Of a stretch of DNA of 64,000 nt, positions 31,805-40,559 are shown one piece after another; position 1 is the first letter of the stretch; the number at the start of each line of letters is the position of its first letter. The notes beneath the pieces are model-generated. The model was not told where the DNA came from. It worked only from the letters and a program-made list of their open reading frames with translations, and did no database searches. This DNA comes from Lepiota brunneoincarnata (lineage: Eukaryota > Basidiomycota > Agaricomycetes > Agaricales > Agaricaceae), in the NCBI GenBank assembly GCA_023014365.1, contig JAEBUN010000029.1, positions 124,001 through 188,000 on the forward strand, read 5' to 3'. The translations under genes were made by a program, and so were the position numbers.

Positions 31805-32883
31805 TCATTCCACATCCATTTCTTGGTGCCGTGATACTTTGCCCATATACTCTGTACATCCTACACACTTCAAAGTGCCCAAGGAACAAATCCTCTGTAT
31901 TCTCATCTTGCAGAATTCCTCTTCGCTCCGTGGGGCTTCTCTGATACGCTTGGCCTGGCACCCCCTACATGGCAAGGGAGCCTGCGTCGATCGTAACTTG
32001 GAGTTGAAATAAGGGAGGGGAGTAACAACCATGAATTGGCCGCAGTGTCCCTTTGTGTAGTTGATTTTGCCTGTGGAAGTCAATCCGCAAATTCCTGGCA
32101 TTCTGCTTAGTGGCTCTAGCCCTAACTTTAGCCCTAGCCACTCGTTGGTTGTATGCCGCCCCGGACTTTGATGTGTTTGAACTGAGGAACGAATTCAACC
32201 CTTCCTCCCCTCCATGCACCTCAAGTGCAATCCCACGAGCTCTTCCATGACTCAACAACCACCTTTTCCTTTGATACAACCGGGCAGTGTGTTCACCAGG
32301 GATGGTGTGCACTGATAGGGACCTTCGACAGTGCCTTCCAGGAGAGACCGAAGGTGGCCTTTGCATCTTGCACTGTCATAGGCGCGAGCTTGTGAGACTC
32401 CCACAAGCATGCAATACAGCATCGGACGCAATCGGGGATCCACAGGAAAACCCCAAAATCGCCGCAAACTGCGCATGAGGTAGAGCGCGGGGCATCAAAT
32501 ACATGGGTAGCAGTGAAGTGAGACAACATCTCCGTTGTGGCAAGGACGTTGAGGATGGATGGTGCATGCGTTTTGATGGTCTTGTAAGGAGTGGAGTTCT
32601 TGACAATTGCATTAGCTCGTCAGTCAACGAGGCGTAAGGTTGCGAGGGTGGCCAAGTCGGAGAATCGTAGCACTGTGCTTAACATTTCGATGGGCAGCAC
32701 ATTCAGGTCCCCTAAACCAGAACGAATTAGGTGACGAACGACACTTGCTGCTCTACTGCATTCTTGCTTTCTTTCATTGGGAATGGATATCACACTGCTG
32801 TTGTAGTACCTGGCCGGGGAGTGATATGTAAGTAGACGAAGAAATTTGTTGTGCATCTGAGCCTTGCTGGTCGGATGAGACAT
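31805..32883 (-). pseudogene. cysteine-containing F-box gene, copy F4 (nonsense and frameshifts)
   Basis: Starts MSHPTSKAQMHNKFLRLLTY. The F-box is kept (LPIEMLSTVLRFSDLATLAT) but is followed by TGA at about 32,620 where the intact copy has CGA (Arg): LRLVD, stop, RANAIVKNSTPYKTIKTHAP. The Cys segment (CSTSCAVC-type, here RSTSCAVCGDFGVFLWIPDC) reads on in the same frame, then one inserted base near 32,307 shifts the rest (KRWLLSHGRARGIALEVHGG and the tail). More divergent from F3 than F1 and F2 are. Confidence 0.7.
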
Positions 32884-32984
32884 TGGGAGTCAGCTAGAAG
32901 CAGGAGTTGGCTATTGAGCTCAAACTTGTCAGCCAAGACACCCGTGAAATACGAGGGGACCGATGAATTGTATGTGTTGGAGGA

Positions 32985-33125
32985 CTATGAAGCTGTCTAG
33001 GGGGCTAGTTACTAACAATATGCAAGTTATATTCACCCATTTGAGTCGACCTAAACTCATGAGACAGCGCAATCAAAACTCGATAAGAAAGATCACTCAC
33101 AGTTCCTAGTTGGTGACAAGGATGA
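32985..33125 (-). pseudogene. eEF1B-gamma 3'-end remnant upstream of F4
   Basis: Homologous to the 3' end found upstream of F3 (27,040-27,150), including GCAAGTTATATTCACCCATT and TGAGACAGCGCAATC tracts. Only about 140 bases remain, including the final intron. It shows that F4 was copied together with its eEF1B-gamma neighbour. Confidence 0.5.
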
Positions 33126-33266
33126 CGACGGAGAAGGTGGGTACCTCAGTGTGTTGCTGTCTGATTCAGAGGCATTTTTCGTAGGCATAGATGCAGATGC
33201 GAATGGGCACTCAAAAACCAAATTGCGACACGTCATCACAGTCTGTCCTCAGTTGATCACGGATCC

Positions 33267-36144
33267 CTACAAACTGGACACCAAACTCGTGTTGTTATAT
33301 TCGCACCTTCGAGCACCTTCAAACATGCGTAGTTTCATGATTAGAAGTGTTGAAATATTGACGAAACATTGGTGTGCTGTGCCAGTGCCATCAAAAATGC
33401 CTATTTCGTGCAAAAAAAATTCTCCGCACCCTATGTTCTGCCTGCATTTCCAAGCCTGCTCAAGCAAGCACAAATCGATGATTTCATTGTATGGTGCCTG
33501 ACACTGACGGTGAAGAAGGAAGGCCTGTGTCAAATATTGCTCAGCGTCATCTAGCCTATCCTGCTGCAAACAGACCCTCCCCAGTTCCTGGACACTATTT
33601 GCCTCCCCATGTGCGGACAATGACTTGCAAAAAAGCTCAATAGCCTTCATGAAAGACAACTCGGCTTCGTCTAGCTTATGCCGTTGGAAATAAACACGTC
33701 CCAGCATCTGGACACCATCTGATTCCCCACGTGTGGACGACGACTTGCAAAAAAGCTCAATGGCCTTCATGAAAGACGACTCGGCTTCGTCTAGCTTATC
33801 CTGTCGCAAATACACTTCTCCTAGGTTCCGGACATCATTGGCTTCACCAAGTACATCATACGACTGGTGATGAAGGCCAATGGCTATCGTGAAAAACAGC
33901 TCGGCCACGTCCAGCTCATCTCGTCGCAAATAGACCTCTCCTAGCTTCTGGGCAGCATTGGCCTTGCGAAGCACATCATGCAACTGGGAATGAAGCTCGA
34001 TGGCTTTCTTCAAGGACGACTCGGCGTCATCTAACTTATCTTGTTGGAAATACACCTCGCCCAGCGCCGAAATACATCGTGCATGTAAGCCTGGTATCCC
34101 AACTACTTTCGCTTCCACCAGGCCTACAACCGCCTCAGTGTGATTGCCGGTGTACGAAGACCATTTGGTGAAACTGATAGAAGCATCGACAATTTTCTCA
34201 TCTGCTCTGCCTTCGTTAAGTGCCATGGTGAAGACTGAGTGGATATTGAGGAGTTCCGGCGGAATTATCCCATGGCTAGCAGGAACCGTGTAATCGGCAT
34301 GAGATTTCATCATACCAATGTAGAAGGCGAGTAAGCAGTTATCAAGGGGGTGGTCAATCTCCAGCTTTGCCCCAAATTCCCGGATCGGCACAAGCATCCG
34401 ATATCTGGATCGCCCCTCGGTTCCATCAACGTAGATCAGGGAAACCCGCTGTAGGGTCACCAATATCTCCTGAAGACGGACAGTTACTGGCATGTAAGTT
34501 TGCAGTTTATCAATGGCCTCCTGCCGGCATGGGAACCCATCTGGAAGATTCGACAACATGCTAAACACCAGGACCGCGCTTGGGTCTGCCTGCATGCGTG
34601 GACTGTGTACAGACAGGTGTATAGAGACGTCAAGATTGGATAAGGGTTGCGTGCTACCCGTTCCTATGGCACTCGTCTGCGTCTGTTGCCATCGGGCCCA
34701 CAATGATTTAGGCTGCTCGTTCCCCTCCTGTAATTGAGCGGTGATGAGTTTAATAGCAAGAGGTATTCCGTTGGCAGCGTGGAGCAATTTTCGGGTAAAC
34801 TCATCTGCTGGCATACCCGACTTGTCGAATATCAATTTCGAGTCAGCGTCGCGCAGTCGTTCCGGATGTGGGGGCAATGGCTTTGCTCTACAGGTACACT
34901 GTGTGTCTCGCATAGCCACAACGATGGTATATCCGGGAGCGCGACCAAGGCGAGATAACAGGTCCTCCACATCCCATCGGATCGTTTCGTCCTCCCAAAC
35001 AGTCTCAAAGTTATCCAAGTACAGGATGCTGCCCTCATGCAACCGAGAGAGAATGGTGTCGGGCAATGATTCATTGCGCTCAGCAGGTGGAATGTGCAGG
35101 GAATTGGCGATTTCCGAAACCAAGCCAGAGAAGGACGTAACCGCCTCGCAGGAGACAAAGTACCGTGATGGAGATTGCTCAATCACTGCACGATCATGTA
35201 CGGTAGTGAGAGCGAAAGTCGTTTTCCCCACCCCACCTGCTGTCACGATAGCGACCCGTGGCAAGGTGTGGTTGAGGGCTGTGTCGGTGGCCTTGGACTC
35301 TTCTTCGTCTCTTCCAATCATCTCAGGATATGGGATAGCCTCGAAAACTCTGAATAAGGCAAATAGCTATTAGGGCTGTAGCTGTGGATGGGATGAGGAA
35401 ACCGTACCTTGCAGGGCCTGACGGCGCCTGGATGGGGTGAAGAGGATTAACGAGTTTGAATAGAAGAACGTTCTATACAGCTGGAATGAGAGCAGCCAAT
35501 AGAAATATGATTTCTGGACATACAACGAACTCTGCATTGAAGTCGTTGATAAGACGGTCATACTTTCCCAGAGATTCAATTCTCGACTTCCGATTTACAT
35601 ATTGATCGGATTTGTGCCCCAATTTTCTGCGCACATTCTCTGGAACTCTTGTATTGAGCGCGTCAAGAATTTGGTGAAGGAGGCTGCACAGTGAATGAAC
35701 AAACATGCATACAGGGAAAAGGAGATCAAGCTTCGCACCGACTGTATGCTTCCATTTTCTTCTCTGTGTCCTTGAGCCGCTCCCTGTATGGGGATCGGGC
35801 AACTTCGAGCAAGCCACCTAAGATGTCCTGCGATCTGCGCAATATCTTATCAATGAGTTCCTGAGACCGATCCTTTTCAATTTGGATTTCCTGTTGGACG
35901 GTCAGATTGTAGACAGGTTAGTCTCTAGTTTATGTACCTCCCTTATCTTGATGATCTGGAGCAGAACTCCTGCAATGGCCTTGACATAAGGCACGTTCTT
36001 GAGTGCTTCCCTGGCCTCCTTTACGATGTTTGTTACCGTCTCGGCCAGGTTAAAAGCGGTGGAGGTTGTTGTAGGTGGATTGACAGCATCCAGAGGTGTA
36101 ACAAGGCCGGGGGTGGTGGGTAATCCACGAACAGCCGTAGCCAT
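33267..36144 (-). CDS. NLR-B: intact STAND receptor, helical N-domain + P-loop NTPase + TPR (887 aa)
   Basis: Exons 35938-36144, 35739-35890, 35527-35683, 35408-35472 and 33267-35349 sum to 2664 nt in frame. Residues ~25-140: amphipathic helices (NLAETVTNIVKEAREALKNV, PYVKAIAGVLLQIIKIREEI) resembling the MLKL/HeLo-like domains of fungal NLRs. Residues ~195-430: P-loop NTPase (LPRVAIVTAGGVGKTTFALT, Walker B ILYLDNFETVWED, a GIPLAIKLI motif like the NB-ARC GLPL). Residues ~435-580: winged-helix-like linker (LQEILVTLQRVSLIYVDGTE). Residues ~585-790: about six 40-residue TPR units, then a unique tail. In Walker A the first Gly is Thr (TAGGVGKT against GAGGMGKT in the other two copies). Such proteins sense non-self or stress and trigger cell death; the ligand is unknown. 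Starts head-to-head with a module fragment. Confidence 0.8.
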
Positions 36145-36470
36145 TGCTAGAGCTTGTAAGCTGGTGGATGGGTGGAGGTCGTGGTCCCAGTGTTAGTCGT
36201 TAGGCGCTGCTATTGCTGTGGCCTGCTGTTGCCTCGTGTGATTTAGGGGTGTCCCTTCCATCAGTGCCGGACTGGTGCTCGACGAGGATTGGTCGGTGGG
36301 TTGATTGACCTGAGCGGCGCCCTGATCTGATCTCATTCATCCCACTACAGGATCACAACAAGTCATTTTAAATGTAATGCACATAATGGAATACCGTGCC
36401 ATAAATCAACACAGCCTACCTGCTCCCACTCCTTCGCAATGTACGAGATGACGAGGAAAGGAAAGTATAA
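36145..36470. promoter_or_regulatory. shared NLR/module divergent intergenic region
   Basis: This interval between the NLR-B start and the module leader is repeated between NLR-A and mod-2 (31,252-31,530) and, with an insertion, between mod-4 and NLR-C (61,700-62,348). Conserved pieces include GAGGATTGGTCGGTGG and TACAGGATNAC. That three copies keep it fits a bidirectional promoter, though hitch-hiking with the duplication would do the same. Confidence 0.45.
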
Positions 36471-36640
36471 CTGTGAGAAGCGTGCGAGTTTATCTTCTGT
36501 CATGCCTGACGACCTCTACCATCTTGAGTGCCCTTCCGGCCCTTGATGGCCCCTTTTCCCTTCAACACAGCCCTTGCCCTCATCGACACTGGAAAGTCCG
36601 CACGTGCGCTGTCGTCCAATTCGTAAGGGTAATTAGCCCG
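36470..36640 (+). pseudogene. TPR-like module fragment (mod-3)
   Basis: Leader TGTGAGAAGCGTGCGAGTTT, then an exon 1 remnant (CATGCCTGACGACCTC keeps an ATG; CCTTGCCCTCATCGACACTG is kept), ending after the first exon. Same position relative to NLR-B as mod-2 relative to NLR-A, about 4.94 kb away. Confidence 0.6.
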
Positions 36641-36649
36641 AAGGGCATG

Positions 36650-36860
36650 GAGAAGGCTTACCTGCCCTGGGAGTGATATGTAAGGAGACGAATAATTGCG
36701 TTGCGTGTCTGGATGTCGCTGGTGGAGTGAGACGTTGATGGTTAGCTAGAGGCAGAGATCGGTGTTGAGTCCAACATTGGTTATTGAGCTTGAATTTGTC
36801 CCCCAAGAAACAAAAAGTACGGGGGAAACGAAGGATTGTGTGCATCAAAGGGACTATGGG
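36650..36860 (-). pseudogene. cysteine-containing F-box gene, 5' fragment F6
   Basis: Matches the start region of F4 (positions 32,815-33,000), with GGAGTGATATGTAAG and GAGACGTTGATGG corresponding to the codons around MSHP, and its 5' flank ending GACTATGGGGG. Only about 30 codons remain; the F-box itself is missing. It completes the second NLR-module-F-box unit. Confidence 0.55.
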
Positions 36861-37029
36861 GGCCGTCCAGGGCTATCCATGATGGTCCCTCGTCTGATGC
36901 TTGATTATCACTGGTGCACCGGACGTTTGTTCTACGCTGATAGTCATACTGCTGAAGTGTCTACATTTGCAGGAGAAAGGGGTTGGAGAACTTACTTGGG
37001 AGGCGTCGGCTTGGGCCGCATGGGATTCG

Positions 37030-37250
37030 TATGATCAAGTGAACGATAAAGGCAGATGCTTTCAAGCCCTTTAGATGGGGGCCTGGTTTGTCAGACCATC
37101 CGGTGTCAGCCTCCGAGGCGGCGGGGCCCCCGGCAGAAACGGTGGTGGTGCTTGCGGATACAGGAAGGAGACAGTCCCCGAGGAAAGTGGCGGAGGGGAG
37201 TCTGGCGGGCTGGATAACGATTGTGGTTGGAGAAGGCCATCGTGACTGTG
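37030..37250 (-). pseudogene. remnant of Golgi pH regulator exon 1 upstream of FBL-2
   Basis: Counterpart of 17,900-18,095. Minus-strand codons match the PARLPSATFL and PVSASTTT segments of the Golgi pH regulator N-terminus. It faces the start of FBL-2 at 37277, so the ancestral neighbour of the FBL gene was a Golgi pH regulator gene. Confidence 0.6.
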
Positions 37251-37276
37251 AGAAAACTCGCGGGTTGCCTTTTGCC

Positions 37277-40200
37277 ATGTCCGACGACCTCACTTCCACC
37301 GTTTTGAGCGCCCTTCAGGCCCTCGACGCCACACACAAGGCCACCTTCCTCCTTGACACTTCCCTTGCCCTTATCGACGCTGGAAAGTCCGTCCACCCAC
37401 TGTCTCCTGATTCATAGCGCTAATTGGCTTGACAGATATGGCGATGAGGTCGAAAAGTATCTCGACGTCTACCTCAAGACCCCCAATCTCCCAAAGACGA
37501 GCATAGCTAAGGCTCTCCTTGCCCGTGCCAATGCTCGCAGGGCCTTTGGCGACCGCCTATTGGCACAGGCACAACAAGGCTAGCCATACTCCCCCAAGTG
37601 CACCACGCGCTGCAACTTAAACTCCTGCCCTACAGACTTTCAGGCGGTATTGCGTCTGGACCCTTCCAACAGAGACGTTCAGAGCCACCTTCGTCGACAA
37701 ACCGTACGTCCTTGCTTTTAGTGCTTTTCCTTGCCACGGGCTCTCACAAACACCTAATAGATTCGTTTCAACCACGATCCACCCTCTCACCGCGCCCCGC
37801 CCGAAGTCTGGTCCCGCATTGCGACCTATATCCCCAGATACCACCTTCGCAACTGGCTCTTCCTCTCTTCTTTCCACCGCGACATCGCTGTTCGCCACAT
37901 CTTCCACACCATCGATCTTTACTTTGGCGAGGACCAGCCAGAGAATGTCAATAGGTCCCTCGACATATTTGACCGTGTCAAGGCAGATAAGCTCTTTGCT
38001 TCACGGGTCAAATGCCTCCGTGTTCACTGGGCCTACGAGGAGGGAGAGCTCCTCGATCTGATGACTCGCGTTTTCAAAACAGCCCTTCCAGAATTTATTG
38101 CCCTCCGCGAGTTTGAGTGGATTGGATATCCAGAGCTTCGTGCAGACATGGTCCAGAGCGTCCTCCCTGCTCACCCCAATCTCCATTCTCTTGGTCTCAT
38201 CGGGTTTCACTTTGATGCTTGCGGGATATCCTCGTTCAGGTCGCTGCGCAAACTCACGCTTCGAGCAGAGGATGACGACGGATACGCAGACATGTCCGAA
38301 ATCACCACGGTACTCAACAACAACCACCATACACTCACACATCTCATCCTCGGCGCCTATCTCCACCGCCAACACTCCTGGGATGCCACCTTTCTCTCGC
38401 CCACCATCCACAACCTCACGCACCTTGATCTCGTGGACACTCGAATCAGCCATGCGGTTCTCAGCCGTATCGCCCATGCCGCGGGCGGTATGAGTGGTCG
38501 GTTAGAAAGTCTCACGCTGCATGGGATATTGGAAGAACCAGGCAAGGCTGCAGTGGTGTTTGGTAGTGATGAAGTTATCAATGGAGAACACACATTCCTC
38601 CCACGACTCAAGTCCTTTCGGTTCCTGATGGTCGGTCAGCCCCAGGTCGTCACCCCGCCACCTGCTCCGCCGCCCCAGATACAACCAAACTCATACTACA
38701 GCCCACATCAACCTCTATACGGTCAACAACAACAGTACGCACCGCCACACCCACAAGAACACTATGATCCCGATATCCTTCATCTATATCAGACCATTAC
38801 CCACTTCTTACGCGGAAGGACCAAATTACAAAGACTTGATTTAGGCAGCTGTCCATGGGATCTAGTTACCCCACTCTTACCCGGACTGAAGGGCCTTAGG
38901 GTGTTAGGCATCAGAATTGGTTGCGCGAGTCGTGGATGTGGGATTTCTGCTCTTGGGACGGGCAGGTATGTTCCGGAGATTGAAGAGATGGGCTCCGAGG
39001 TCGAAGTGCTTGCGAAGAGTCTGCCAAAGCGGCTTGGGGCATTGAGGCTTGAGGTCGGGATTTCTGAGCAACCTCTTGTGAGTTTACCACTGTCGCCTTC
39101 TCGTCTCCGTTCTTTTGTTAACGCAGGTTGTAGTACACATACGCAACCCAGTTCACGCGCTTCCAGTCCCTCTCCTTCCTCCATCTTCATCTCCACACCG
39201 CACCGACAGCACATCACCCTCACCCTCATGCACCCCACCCATCCCAACCTCATCATCCTTCCTATCACCCACACCTGCATACGCTAATTCAACCTCATCA
39301 CCAACCCCGCCCACATACCCAGTATCCCATACATCACCAGACCCAGCAAAACGGAGGAACGAGCCAGTCCATTCATACCCAACCCCCACACGCCTCAGGA
39401 TCTGTTCCTACTCCTGGCAGCAGTGCGTTCCACGCACAACATCAGACGAACCAAGCTCAAGGAGCACCAATTCAAACGCTGACACAACAACCGGGGACAC
39501 CCAAGCGTCGCGTAGGCAAACGAGATGGGGTGGAGCACGAGGGTGACGGTGAAGTCAGGGTAGGAGGGGGTGAAGACGGAGATACGGTTGGTGGGGTGGG
39601 TTCTGGTCTTGGCTCTAGTGGTGCTACTACGGGTCCTGGACCCTCTCAAGTCCTCTCGTCATCCGCAACGACCACAACGGCATTTGGAGGAACAGGAGGA
39701 ACGCTGGTACCACATGGTGTTCGTGGATCTTTGCGTACCCCTCTTGTGCACCAGGGCTCACTGCAACAGCAACAGGTGCAGCCGGTGCTACCGCCTGCAC
39801 CACTGGATAACCTTGGTAGCGCTAAATACGTCGCGGGGACAATACCGAGTTTGGATTTTGTCGGGTGGAACGGAGAGCTGTATGTTATTGTCAGAGGGGG
39901 ATGCCTTAACGGGAATGTCAACGTGGGTGCGGGTGCGGGTGTAGGCGCAGGCGGGGATGGAGGTGCAGCTGTGACGCGTACGAGCGGTCAAGCTGTTGGC
40001 CCCTTGACAGCAGCTGGGCCTAGCACACCTCAGTCAAGCGCGAGGGTTAGTGCGAGTCCGCTCGTACATGCCGAAAATCCCGCGTCTACTGCTGTGGCCA
40101 TTACTAGCTCACCCGCTCCGAATTCCACCTCTACATCCAACCCCAAAACAAATGGTACTGCGGCTAACGTATTCGATCCTCCGCCCGCTATTGAACTTAA

Positions 40201-40333
40201 AGAGCTCCCTTCAAGACGGCGCCTCGACTGTGGTAAAGGTGTTGACCTGGGGAGCGAGGACGCGGCGTGGTTGGAGAGGAAGGATGTGCCTATGGATTAT
40301 GATATGCCCGTCGTTCCTGAGGGAGGTGTCTAA
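37277..40333 (+). CDS. F-box/LRR-type protein FBL-2, intact 945 aa
   Basis: Exons 37277-37386, 37436-37578, 37636-37703, 37761-39077 and 39134-40333 join in frame. Residues 1-107: TPR-like module (ATHKATFLLDTSLALIDAGK, KALLARANARRAFGDRLLAQ, DFQAVLRLDPSNRD). Residues ~120-170: F-box-like (APPEVWSRIATYIPRYHLRN, FLSSFHRDIAVRHIFHTIDL). Residues ~190-530: leucine-rich repeat-like solenoid (LRKLTLRAED, LTHLILGAYLHR, LTHLDLVDTRISHAVLSRIA), interrupted by a Pro/Gln-rich loop (PPPAPPPQIQPNSYYSPHQ) and ending LGALRLEVGISEQPL. Residues ~547-945: an unusual His/Pro/Gln then Gly/Ser/Thr-rich low-complexity tail. A Skp1-binding substrate adaptor is likely; the target is unknown. Intron 2 starts GC. A second, dead copy lies at 18120-20641. 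The stop is 226 bp from the convergent AKR1 stop. Confidence 0.8.
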
Positions 40334-40559
40334 ACAATTCTCTTAACCCCCTTTTTTTGTGTATTGTAATGTAGTACTGCTGACCCCATGATACCTCGTT
40401 TTGTTATTTACGGTTTCGGCTCTTATGTATGATATCCGGCTTTTATCTTGAGCCCAAGGCAGGAATAACGGAATGAACATGTAAGGTAAGGCAGATTCGA
40501 GAGTCAAAAAATACATGTCCGAACCAAATCGGCCAAAAGCTGAGGCACGAAATACATAT

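Larger units (their letters stand above)
28080..36640. repeat. tandem duplicon: [NLR - module - F-box] unit, two copies ~4.95 kb apart
   Basis: Unit 1: NLR-A (-), mod-2 (+), F4 (-), eEF1B-gamma remnant (-). Unit 2: NLR-B (-), mod-3 (+), F6 fragment (-) just beyond. Corresponding points are separated by a constant distance (P-loops at ~30,270 and ~35,235; module leaders at ~31,530 and ~36,470). The leading unit on the left (Golgi pH regulator, mod-1, F3, eEF1B-gamma tail at 24-27.3 kb) has the same order with a different first gene. Confidence 0.7.
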
